In this document: positions 10,350-19,576 of the stretch, piece after piece
Layout of the letters: each line of letters starts with the position of its first letter
How positions within the stretch are numbered: the first letter of the stretch is position 1
Assembly: GCA_903772945.1 (NCBI GenBank)
Contig: CAICTM010000080.1
Location: 62,001-126,000 of the forward strand
From: Seminavis robusta
Taxonomy: Eukaryota > Bacillariophyta > Bacillariophyceae > Naviculales > Naviculaceae
Direction of reading: 5' to 3'
Length of the DNA stretch: 64,000 bases
Notes under the pieces: model-generated
Told to the model about the DNA's origin: nothing
What the model saw: only the letters and a program-made list of their open reading frames with translations
Database searches by the model: none
Program-made: the position numbers and the translations under genes

Positions 10350-10997
10350 GTTTTCTTCTTCAAATAAATAATTTATGTCAGAAATAATGAACCTAGTCCA
10401 GGAGTGTAGGCAGGGGCAATTGAAGTGGTACGGTAGACGATAGAGTGCATGAAATATAAGTACAAGTGGCGAGCCAGAGTGAGCCTGTGCTGGGGTTGGA
10501 TGTTGGATGCTGGTTCGATCATAAGAGAAGCCAAATTGTGGTGCCTGCTTTGCGAGTTGGCCTGGTTTTGCGCCTGGCCGTTGGATCTTCTTGGATCCTG
10601 CTGTTCCTAGCCACCGTGGCACCGCTCTGCAAGCTTGTACCGGTACCAAAGCTCGTGAACTTGAACCAGGAAAACCAATTTTCCTTTTACCAAGCCTGTG
10701 GTACGGTGTAATAGCTGTGGTAATAGAGTACGCAAACCCTTCAATATTCATCCACATTGAGAATGGATCTTCTGCGGTAGCTTGTAGCTACATCTATGCT
10801 TCTACTACACTAAGTGTAGTTGTGGATAGGCGTGATTCAAAGACGGTTTAGGATAGGGTGCTATCTAGCTAGAATGACCCCTTCGATGGCTGGCTGGTTG
10901 CATATCCATTTGCCCAATAAAACTCTATTCCAATCCGGTGGACACGTACCGGTACTTTAAGCCAAGAGGCTCCATAGTAAGGAATCAAGGAGCTAAA
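10350..10997. other. Spacer between the phosphatase-fold gene and the truncated BTB paralogue
   Basis: A divergent spacer. From about 10780 it is similar to the upstream flank of the full BTB gene (about 12800-13000): shared words include GGTAGCTTGTA, GTGATTCAAAGA, TTTAGGAT and TTCGATGGCTGGCTG. It therefore belongs to the tandem duplication described below. Confidence 0.65.
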
Positions 10998-11726
10998 ATG
11001 AGGCCCTTATCTACCGGCGATAGACCTGCCAAGACCTTGATTCAAGACTATGTGGAACTTGAATTCATTGATCCTGATGATTTGGAGAATCTGGTGGTGT
11101 CATCTGGCTTGGTGCACGATAACCAACTAGCGAGTGCCCTGTTGAAACAGGCAAAGAAAGCCAAACATGAGCACAATATTTCTTTTTGCAAACAAAGTAC
11201 TCTGGAAGGTGAAATGCTGGAGTGGAAGAATGCCAAATCCAAAGTATTTACTAGCAAAAAAATGTGTTACGGTTGGGAGAGTGATGTGTTGGCTGGGCCC
11301 ATCTTGGGGTTGGGTGGAAAGTATCAGTGGATTCTCCAAGCAGATCGTTCAAGCAATGTTTTTGGTTCTTGGCTTGGTGTCACAAAATCGACGCACAAGC
11401 TGCATCCCAAAAAGTCTTGCAGCGAACAGAAGAATTGCTGGGGTTTCTCTCCCAATTCTGGGTATGCATATGAAGATGGTGTGACAGGTGAATGCCTTGG
11501 CAACACGGCCAACAATGGACGCGCATCACAACAAGTCACCATGATTTTGGATTTATCAGATGGCAACTCAGACAATGGTATTTTATCATTCTCAGTGGAT
11601 GGGGGGGAAACAACCAAGGTAGCTTCCAATATGCGAGCACATTTGGTTGGCACCAGTGTTGGTTATGTTCCAGCTGTTTCAGGCGTGTCTACAACTTTCA
11701 CAATAGTCGAGTGCAAGTTGCTCTAG
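10998..11726 (+). CDS. Truncated paralogue of the BTB-SPRY gene, SPRY-like half only
   Basis: Starting from the only good ATG (10998; the frame opens at a GTG at 10938) this gives 242 residues that align throughout with residues 240-482 of the neighbouring BTB protein. Shared blocks include Asp-Tyr-Val-Glu-Leu-Glu-Phe, the Leu-Leu-Lys-Gln-Ala-Lys-Lys-Ala-Lys-His-Glu-His helix, Gly-Ser-Trp-Leu-Gly-Val-Thr-Lys and Asn-Cys-Trp-Gly-Phe-Ser. The end is collinear, but the BTB and BACK domains are absent and no upstream exon was found. It keeps an open frame, so it may be expressed as a domain fragment, perhaps competing with the full protein. It may equally be a young pseudogene: upstream sequence resembles the intergenic flank of copy B, not its coding region. 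Confidence 0.6.
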   Translation: MRPLSTGDRPAKTLIQDYVELEFIDPDDLENLVVSSGLVHDNQLASALLKQAKKAKHEHNISFCKQSTLEGEMLEWKNAKSKVFTSKKMCYGWESDVLAGPILGLGGKYQWILQADRSSNVFGSWLGVTKSTHKLHPKKSCSEQKNCWGFSPNSGYAYEDGVTGECLGNTANNGRASQQVTMILDLSDGNSDNGILSFSVDGGETTKVASNMRAHLVGTSVGYVPAVSGVSTTFTIVECKLL

Positions 11727-11978
11727 CTAGTTGGTGCTTACACAACGATGCCCCAATCGATGGTTTGACTTACAACAGACTAAATTTTTTTATCTATGTA
11801 CTAGCTAGGAGGCAAACCAGACGTTTCGGTAACTTGATGCTAGCTATTCTACATGACTTGCTTTTCCGCGTAGATCAACAAAATGGTTTCATGAGAGCTT
11901 GGTATGAGATCCTTTGCATGGCATGGTGCTACACAGTTCGAACAGTTAATTTCTGGCCGTGCCGTGCCGTGCCGTACC

Positions 11979-12075
11979 TGTTGATCTGGGGGTAATAACC
12001 TATCCCCAGATTGGGTCCACTACAGCCAGTGCTCATTAATTTAATTAGTTCAAACCTTTACCATCTTTATCAACA
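11979..12075 (+). repeat. Left terminal direct repeat of the TRIM-like element
   Basis: 97 bp, TGTTGAT...ATCAACA, preceded by the target duplication GTACC. Confidence 0.88.
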
Positions 12076-12631
12076 GAACTAATTAATTATTCCTTTGGCA
12101 ATGGCGATGTTAGCCATGCCATCGTAAGGTCTTAGCTCCGTCGGTAGGGATTGATAAGGCAACAAGGCACTCGCCATGCTGAGGCAATTGAGCCGATTGG
12201 GTCCAAGCTGGGACCGCCACCAACTCACGGAGGAGTTGGGGGTGATTCCTCACTCCGGTCCTTCTCCTGCGCCATCTCCAAGGGTGAAAGCCACCATCGG
12301 CAACTTCCAAGGGTGGATGCAGCAGAAGAAGACCCTACAAACGAGCACACCTCCAACGTCGCCCCACAACACAATCAGATCAGTCCAGAGTTATGAATGC
12401 CTGACAACCAAGGGTGCTTCTCGAGCGAAGCCCAGATCTACAAGCGGATGCCTGCAGGGGGTACAAGAGTAACAGTTGATAGCTGGATAAAGCGCTGATA
12501 CAACAACCAAAACGATATAAAGCAACAACACCATGTTCAAACGATCCTCTCGAAACGAACGATCGACGACGAAAAGCAGGAAAACCTGCAAGCTGAAAAT
12601 TAACGCACACTGTAGCAGTAGTGCAAGGGTG

Positions 12632-12728
12632 TGTTGATCTGGGGGTAATAACCTATCCCCAGATTGGGTCCACTACAGCCAGTGCTCATTAATTTAATTA
12701 GTTCAAACCTTTACCATCTTTATCAACA
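12632..12728 (+). repeat. Right terminal direct repeat of the TRIM-like element
   Basis: 97 bp, identical to the left repeat and followed by GTACC. Confidence 0.88.
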
Positions 12729-13250
12729 GTACCACCAGGTACCGGTACGGTATCTCCTCGCTCAAACTTGGTCAAAACTGGTACAATCAATCTTATATGG
12801 TACCTGGTAGCTTGTAAACATTTGCAGGCTCTTAGATTCTATGCATCCGAGAGGTGGACAGATGTGATTCAAAGAGCGTTTAGGATGACAGTTTCGATGG
12901 CTGGCTGCCCGCATATGCATAGCCATATGGCCAATGCTCTACTACCGTATGCTAATCAGGTGGACACCTGAAGCCAAAGAGGCTCAATAATCCGGAATAA
13001 ACTACGGTAGCTGCCGGTACCGGTAGGCGACCCGGATGAGTGGGTGGTACCATTATGATACCGATAGTACTGAGATTAGACCGCTGGGCTTTTTGAATAG
13101 CAGCTCAACTGGCTATAAACTCGATCCGATTTGTGGCCAATGACGGCGCTCATGCTTCCCAACGACAAATCAAGTTTTATTTTGGCGGCAAAGAAGAAGT
13201 ACTACTAGCTAGTACACGTATCATGATGGTACGAGTAGTATAATAACACC

Positions 13251-13310
13251 GCACGACGAAGCCGCTTCCAAACAAACCATGCTCGACGAAGCCGCATCCA
13301 AACAAACCAT
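13251..13310 (+). repeat. 30-bp tandem duplication across the BTB gene start codon
   Basis: The unit C(A/T)CGACGAAGCCGC(T/A)TCCAAACAAACCATG ends in ATG and occurs twice back to back. This creates in-frame ATGs 30 bases apart (13279 and 13309) and adds ten residues to the longer product. Confidence 0.85.
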
Positions 13311-14727
13311 GTCATCCAAAGACCACACCGCAAGCACTCCTGTTAAAACGATGGAGGTGCCTCTTTCAAAAGCCTTTGCCATGTTGGCAAATGAAGAGTA
13401 CCATGATGTCTCACTCAAAGGGAACGATGGGGTTCTGGTTCCTGCCAATCGTGCTGCCTTGTCCGTCCGTAGTCCATACTTCAAGACCATGTTCAAGAAG
13501 GGAGGCTTTCAGGAAGCTACAAATGATGTGGTCTCCATTGGTTTTTCCGGCACTGTTCTCAAGTCAATTGTGGAGTACATCCATACTGACACCGCAACCA
13601 TCTTGGCAACAAATATTACCAAACCATCTCTTGAGGTTACACCAGGTGCTATGGAAGAATTCCAGACATTGTTGTCTCTAACAGAAGCATCAGTCTATGT
13701 TGGATTGCCAGGACTCTGCAAAAAAGCCCAAAAAAGCCTTGCCATCTACATGCATGCCAACCCATCGATGGCTTTTGCCATTCTCGCAGCATCAAAGCTG
13801 CAGGGGCCCGTGATTTCGGAGGAAATGATCAAATACGCCTGGAAAAAATTTGCTTGGATGACCGGAAGTTTAAACAAAATTGTTCTTGGACACATCCCTG
13901 CAACTGCACTTGGAGCCATCTTTCAAGATGCACATTCCAAGATTGACAGTCCCAAGAGTTTCAATCTGTGCCATTTATGGTCCCAAAGTGAACCATCACT
14001 TCCTGGTGAGACCAAAGACGACCGTATTAATGCTGCCAAGACCTTGGTCCATGACTATGTGGAACTTGAATTCATGGACCCCGATGATTTGGAAACTCTG
14101 GTGGTGTCCTCTGGCTTGGTGAGTGATAACCAGCTCGCAAGTGCCCTGTTGAAACAGGCAAAGAAAGCCAAACATGAGCACAGTATTTCTTTTCACAAAC
14201 AAAGTTCTTTGGCAGTTGAAATGTTGGAGTGGAAGAATGTCAAATCCAAAATATTGGCTAATGGTACACCTGATTGGAAGACTGATTTGCTGGATGGTCC
14301 TCTGTTGATGCTAGGTCGAACGTATCAGTGGACTGCCTACATAAATCTGACACACGCTAGCCCATTTCATGGTTCTTGGCTTGGTGTGACGAAATCTACG
14401 CACAATCTAGATCCAACAAAGTGGCTTGGTGACCAGAAGAATTGCTGGGGTTTCTCTGGCTCAACTGGACACAAATATGAAGATGGTGCGAAAGGTGAAT
14501 TACTTGTCAAATTAGGACAAAGAAAAGCACGTCAAATCACCCTGATTTTGGATTTGTCAGATGGCAACACAGAGAATGGAACACTAGCAGTCTCAGTGAA
14601 GGGTCGAGGAACATTCATTGCAGCTTCCAATATGCGAGCACATCTGGTTGGTACCAGTGTTGGTTATGTGCCAGCTGTTTCATGCAAGTTTGCAACTGTC
14701 AAAATTTTGGAGTTCAAGTTGCTCTAG
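13279..14727 (+). CDS. BTB/POZ-BACK protein with SPRY-like C-terminal domain
   Basis: A 482-residue single-exon protein. The BTB fold occupies about residues 37-105: Tyr-His-Asp-Val-Ser-Leu, a Pro-Ala-Asn-Arg-Ala-Ala-Leu-Ser turn, Ser-Pro-Tyr-Phe-Lys-Thr-Met-Phe and the Ile-Val-Glu-Tyr-Ile-His-Thr-Asp helix. A BACK-like helical region covers about 140-215. The last 150 residues contain Gly-Ser-Trp-Leu-Gly-Val, Asn-Cys-Trp-Gly-Phe-Ser and a Val-Gly-Tyr-Val-Pro-Ala-Val end block resembling SPRY/B30.2 beta-sandwiches. In characterised eukaryotes, BTB-BACK proteins often serve as substrate adaptors for Cullin-3 ubiquitin ligases; a SPRY domain would bind the target. That role is inferred. Two possible starts are ten codons apart in a duplicated 30-bp unit; the second begins Met-Ser-Ser-Lys-Asp. 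An upstream paralogue (10998-11726) carries only the SPRY-like half. Confidence 0.88.
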   Translation: MLDEAASKQTMSSKDHTASTPVKTMEVPLSKAFAMLANEEYHDVSLKGNDGVLVPANRAALSVRSPYFKTMFKKGGFQEATNDVVSIGFSGTVLKSIVEYIHTDTATILATNITKPSLEVTPGAMEEFQTLLSLTEASVYVGLPGLCKKAQKSLAIYMHANPSMAFAILAASKLQGPVISEEMIKYAWKKFAWMTGSLNKIVLGHIPATALGAIFQDAHSKIDSPKSFNLCHLWSQSEPSLPGETKDDRINAAKTLVHDYVELEFMDPDDLETLVVSSGLVSDNQLASALLKQAKKAKHEHSISFHKQSSLAVEMLEWKNVKSKILANGTPDWKTDLLDGPLLMLGRTYQWTAYINLTHASPFHGSWLGVTKSTHNLDPTKWLGDQKNCWGFSGSTGHKYEDGAKGELLVKLGQRKARQITLILDLSDGNTENGTLAVSVKGRGTFIAASNMRAHLVGTSVGYVPAVSCKFATVKILEFKLL

Positions 14728-15742
14728 CTAGCTAGCTAGCTAGTGTTGGCTATACACAAGCATGCTCCAATGGATGGCTTGGCTTCATGTGGGGGCCAAG
14801 AAAATCTATGCATGCACTAAAGCGGGTCCCAATTGTTGGCTATCATCTTTTGAGCCAATACCAACCTCTAAATGTTTAGCTCCAGTTACGTGCGTGCGTG
14901 CGACTGAGTAGGACTCTTCTCCAACTTAGCTTGCAGAGGCAAACCAAACGTTTTGGTAGCTAGCTTAGTTAGGAGGATGACTCTTCCGCGTGGATCAACA
15001 CAATCTCTAGCTGCTAGCTAGCTAGTGGTGGATTCGATTCGATTCGATTCATGAGGGCTCGGCGTGGCATCCTTTGGGTGGCATGGTGCTACACAGTTCG
15101 AACAACTAACTGGCCTTGGTTGATGTTGTGCCGGCCCTACCGTACCACCAGATATCTCGCTCCTCCTGGTGCTCAAGCAAACTTGGTCAATATCTGAACG
15201 GATACAAGCATGGCACCAAAGAAAAGGAGCCAACGCGAAGCTAGCTAGCTAGTCCAAGCTGCCAGCCTACAGTACTACATGTAGCTAGCTAGAGCATGGT
15301 CGCATAAAATGCTCTCGCTTTCCAAATCATTGTCGTTCCTCTGCTAACTAATGTCCCCGAAATCTCTTCGGTCTTTTGGGTGCGGGCCGAGAGTCGAGAG
15401 CTCGATCGTTTTGCCCAAAACTCTACTCCCACGATTCGATTCCCTTGACAGTGGTTGATATATAAAAGGATGGGTTTCTAAAGATTTATGCCAAACTGCC
15501 AAATAAATGTGCTGTGTCTTCTTTGAATTGTGAGCATTATTTATCGTCTCAAATGTCCCTTTTTGCGTAACATTTATTCGTTTACAACTGAGGTCCGGAC
15601 AGTGTATCATTTCTTCGAGACGTGACCGCGCAGCCACACAAATTTTAGAAGACTTGTCCGAAACAAAGACCCCCTCAGAATTTCTCAGTGGATCAACAGC
15701 AACAACATCAACAACAGCAATACAAAGAAAAAGAAGAAGAAG
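14728..15742. other. Spacer between the BTB gene and the RGG gene, rich in simple repeats
   Basis: It begins with a TAGC run (14728-14743), has a GATTC pentanucleotide run at about 15030-15050 and further CTAG clusters at 15010 and 15240. From about 15300 it is less repetitive and probably holds the promoter and 5' UTR of the RGG-protein gene; a CAA-rich leader occupies 15690-15722. No gene is called. Confidence 0.6.
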
Positions 15743-16258
15743 ATGACAGAATCATCCTACGATGGCTCCGTGGCACTGGACGTGAGTCAATTTGGCAAAT
15801 TGTCGGACGAAGAAATCAAAGCGCTGAAACAAGATCAGTTACACCCGTTGTTTCGCGGCGTGGACGAAGATGACGTCAAAGACATTTTGGACTATTCGTT
15901 TGCCATGATTAACAACGGCAAGCCACTGGATAGTATGGTCGCCGAGCTCGTGCAAATGGAAATGGACTTTTGTCCCGAAGCTACCGCCCACAAGGTAGCC
16001 AAAGTACTGGCCGACTATATTCACACCAAGTCAACCTCTTCGCAACAGTCACAACAACAACAAGACGCAACAGGCGACCCTCCTTCTAGCAACAGTGGTG
16101 GCAAGCAGCGAGTCGTCTCGTTAAAGTCCAAAACGGAAGGAAACGCATTGACCAACAGTGGAGCGTTGGGATCCAATAAGGATAAGGGTAAAAAGAATCG
16201 AGGAAATGCTCTTACCATGGCGGGCGCGCTGGGAGCCCAACGAAACAAGGACGCCAAC

Positions 16259-16292
<34 letters not shown>

Positions 16293-17461
16293 CAAGAGAC
16301 AACCACCACCGAGACAAGGGAGGACGAAACAACAACAACAATCGAGACAACAATCGCAACAACAATAACAATCGAGACAGAGACAACAACCGTCAATCAC
16401 GAGGCGATGGTGGACGTGGAGGAGACCGTGATGGAGGACGAGGAGATCGTGGTGGACGACGCGATGGCGGAAGAGGTGGTCGTGGAGGTGGACGCGGCGG
16501 TGGACGTGATAACAATCGCCGCGATGGTGGAAGAGGAGGTCGAAGTGGTGGTCCTCGTGGCGGCGAACGACGCGATCGTCAAGGAGCTGCATTTGATCGA
16601 TTGACCAATAATAACAACCACAATGATCATTCGAATAGAAAGCGACGCAATGACGATGACTGGGGTGGTCGTCGTGGTTATGACGGAGAAGATGACTACA
16701 TGGAAGCGCCTCGTGGAGGGCGGGGTCGTGGGCGTGATGGTGGCCGTGGACGTGACGGTGGAAGAGGAGGACGCGATGGAGGAAGAGGGCGCGACGGTGG
16801 TGGTCGTGGACGCGGAGGTCCCAACAAGCGCATGCGCATGGAAGAACAACCACCACCACAAGAAGACTACAACAGCCACCAGAACTACGACGAAAACGAG
16901 TACTACGATGATGGATACGGCGGATACGACGATGGATACGGTGGAGGAGGATATTACCCTCCACCGTCCTATGGATATCATCATCGCGGCGGAGGCTTTC
17001 GCGGTGGTCGTGGTGGACGAGGAAGGGGCGGACGAGGAAGACCCATGCGGGGTGGACGGGGACGTGGAAGATTTGGACGTGGCGCTGGAGAACAAGAAGG
17101 CGCTCCTGCTGAGGAAGGCGGTGGTGCTCCTGCTGCTGCTGAAGCGCCTCCCAAGGAACAAGGCGGAGACAATGCCAACACGGACATGGCTGGCCCCACG
17201 GATGCCGCCGAAAGTCATCCATCTCCCATGGTCCAAGCCAGCTACAGTGGTGGATATGGATACCGTGGTGGTGGACGTGGATTCCGGGGACGTGGCCGTG
17301 GCAGAGGATATCGCGGGGGTCGATCCTACTACACGGGACGTGCCCAAGTCGCCGGTATGATTGCCTCCAAAGCATGGGTACGACCCAAAGACACGGACGC
17401 CAGTGCAGGAGGCGGCGACGGAGGAGGAGATGCCGGTGGAGGTGCTGCTGCCGAGTCCTAA
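15743..17461 (+). CDS. RGG-box RNA-binding protein with PWI/Nab2-like N-terminal domain
   Basis: A 572-residue single-exon protein. Residues 1-95 are the only non-repetitive part. They form a helical, acidic module with Asp-Asp-Val-Lys-Asp-Ile-Leu-Asp-Tyr and Asn-Gly-Lys-Pro-Leu-Asp-Ser, reminiscent of the PWI-like fold at the N terminus of Nab2/ZC3H14 poly(A)-binding proteins; this similarity is by eye. Two short matching Gly-Asn-Ala-Leu-Thr repeats follow (about 133 and 154), then a 12-residue polyasparagine, Asn/Arg-rich sequence, and hundreds of residues of Arg-Gly-Gly repeats broken by a Tyr/Gly/Asp-rich patch. RGG regions bind RNA, are usually targets of arginine methylation and promote phase separation. 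A nuclear or RNP-granule role is inferred. Very long antisense frames across this gene are a by-product of its repetitive codons. Confidence 0.88.
16258..16292 (+). repeat. AAT trinucleotide tract coding polyasparagine
   Basis: Near-pure (AAT)n inside the RGG gene, a likely length-variable site that would change the polyasparagine run in frame. Confidence 0.9.
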
Positions 17462-19576
17462 AAGGCATATGCCCAGCCCCACCTTCCTCCGGACGAGAAG
17501 CGAGGATCCCAAGTACGCATGATCATCATCAGTGTGGTTGATACCTGATGATGATCCAGTCAACGGGTTGAAGCAAGTGTCATCGCTCACCCAGAATCAG
17601 TGCAAAGCAATGTGATGCAATGCAATCAAGCAAACCATTGCAATGAATCAAAACTGCATGTTCACCCCACAAACAAAATGAGAAACAAAACGTAAACGAA
17701 AAAAGAAAATACAAATGAAAAACAAACAAAAAAGAAAATAATGAAAAGAAAATTACATGTCAAAAGAAAAAACAAAAAAAGAGCAGCCCCACGAGGGCGT
17801 CTGAGGAGGAATCCCATTCAATCGGTGGCGACGCACGCACCCAAGAGTGTCCAGGGCGGCGTCGGAGCGATCCTGTCTTTTTAGTCTAGGTGGAGCGCAT
17901 GAGCCAAACGGCCATCCTCCCATTCATTGTCTCTTTTTCTTTTTTCACAGGCATCTCAAGTCTCGATCGTTCACGGTAATTCGATTCAGGTCGATCAAGA
18001 GATTGCGTCAGCTCGATTCCATTCGATTCGTATTGCTTGCACGAGTTCAAGAAGTCGCTGTCGGTCCAACACTGTGCTCAAGTCTTGCCGCGCTGGATGC
18101 ATGGTTATGCTTGCTTCATCGATAGATCGAACGACAATTCGCTCGAGTTTGATGGAACCGTGGGCCTTTTTCAACGCGTTGCGAGTAAACCCAACTTGCT
18201 GCTTCGGCTGCATGGTTACGCTTCATCGATCGATTGCACGACAATTCGCTCGATTTGGATTGAACCGTGGACCTTTTCAATGTGCTTCTGTTGTTTCGTT
18301 CCCTCTGGACAAGAAGACTGGAACGGACGGCGGTGCTGCGGGTTCATGACAATCAACCGTACCAAGGAGAACGACACATGACCAAGGACGCGAGGAATCT
18401 TCGAGTCGCAGGTTGCGGTGCTGCCCGGTGTGGCCCAGCAATTGAGTACCGACGAAACAGGAAGCCGCGGACAGTACGTCTTGGGTGCTGTCTCGTGACT
18501 ACTTGGTGTGTGCATGTTTGCTGCTCTGTGTACTGCACCAATTGCATCATTATCAATGGGTGAGTGCTTATTCGCAGACAACCTCGTGGCCGTACGGTTC
18601 GGGTATCTTAGAGAGGATTGGTGTAGTTTTGCGTCAAACGTGTCTGTCGGCTGCACTCGGTAAGTTATACAAGGGAACTTGTTGGAAACCAACGCAATCG
18701 CCACTCCAAAGGCTCAACCGGAGCTGGGAGAATTGAAGCCCAGGCTTCCGCTTGTCGTTCGATTGCGCTCCTGCTTTGTTTGCTTACTTTAGTAGGCCCC
18801 ACGGTGACGGAAATGAGGCGGTGCGGACGCAAAACCGGAGCAAAAAAAGCTTCTGAAGCCGATGCCACACAACCCCAGCAGAGACCAGAGTGAATAACCA
18901 AATCATTATCCGTTATTATCTCTCCTGATAACTCCCCTGTGGACTGTCACATGCAATACATGAAAGCCAGGTGGTTGAAGCACCGTTTGGTCGGAGGTGG
19001 GCATGACGCTTCCTCGTTACTTGAGGTGTGAAAGTTTAGATAAAGTCGGCGGGGCAGAGTAAGGCATTGCCTCCAGAGCAGTTTGCAGCTTCGCAAATTT
19101 CCTTTTTATGCCGCGGGATAGCCATTCCAAATCATTCCTAGTAGACAGATAAAAAGAGCAAATCCCACCAATCCCCCTTCGTACAGGATTTGTTCCGGAC
19201 TGCGCTGAAGACTTCATCGGCTCCAGCACTGGGATACGGGCAAAGGACCCAGTGACCACCAAAGGCAGGCTCGGTTCTTTGTCAATCATGTCCTGGAGAC
19301 CGACCGGTCAATGGCAATGGCTGCGCGTTGCGCATACACTTGGTGCGGACATCATCGATATCCAGATCGTTTCTCCACGCCACTAACAAATCGAATTGAA
19401 GGTGGATCATTCATTTGCCAATCTGAGTTTTTGAGGGGAATGCCTGCCTTGGAGTCAATGTCGTGCACAAAGAGGACACGGCGCTTCCAGGCTCCCACGT
19501 GGCTGCAGCAAATGACGACGATCATCTCCTCCTCGAAACCGTCGAAGAGGGTGTCACCAATTCCTCAACAAAGGAT
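17462..19576. other. Gene-free stretch after the RGG gene
   Basis: Positions 17680-17790 are strongly A-rich (AAAAC/AAAAG runs), probably 3' UTR or a replication-slippage tract. A tandem repeat lies at 18070-18300. Overlapping small frames at 17847-18736 have no domain signal. Minus-strand sequence at about 19350-19570 reads as an open stretch next to the FAS1 pseudogene and could be part of its 3' end, but nothing recognisable is encoded. Confidence 0.5.
18072..18300. repeat. Two imperfect tandem copies of an about 110-bp unit
   Basis: Both copies carry GCATGGTTA(T/C)GCTT, TTCATCGAT, ACGACAATTCGCTCGA and GGAACCGTGG/TGAACCGTGG in order, offset by about 108-112 bp. Non-coding, diverged. Confidence 0.75.

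Larger units (their letters stand above)
11974..12733 (+). mobile_element. Whole TRIM-like element (miniature LTR retrotransposon)
   Basis: Two 97-bp direct repeats (11979-12075 and 12632-12728) are identical in every base. Each begins TGTTGAT and ends ATCAACA, the TG...CA inverted ends expected of LTRs. The element is flanked on both sides by the 5-bp word GTACC (11974-11978 and 12729-12733), a target-site duplication. Total length is 750 bp with a 556-bp interior that codes no recognisable protein, so any mobility would depend on other elements. It looks whole. Identical ends and an intact target duplication imply a recent insertion. Orientation is not certain because no convincing primer-binding site or polypurine tract was identified. 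It sits between the two copies of the BTB duplication. Confidence 0.85.
10780..15170 (+). repeat. Tandem segmental duplication carrying two BTB/SPRY-like gene copies
   Basis: Copy A covers about 10780-11978 and copy B about 12770-15170. Similarity covers the upstream flank, the SPRY-like coding half and the downstream flank. Both downstream flanks contain GAGGCAAACCA followed by ACGTTT or CGTTTT, a CTTTTCCGCGTAGATCAACA-like word, and GGCATGGTGCTACACAGTTC. Copy A lacks the BTB/BACK coding part, about 0.8 kb relative to copy B. Confidence 0.8.

Noticed and set aside
10350-10757. 136-codon upstream extension of the phosphatase-fold gene
   Set aside because: Open by chance: no conserved motif, and the ATG at 10349 directly precedes a normal N terminus. 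A 5' exon is not excluded.
16212-17590. Two minus-strand open frames of about 400 codons opposite the RGG gene
   Set aside because: Produced by the GGN/CGN repeat codons of the plus-strand gene; the His/Arg and Ser/Thr strings they encode have no independent support.
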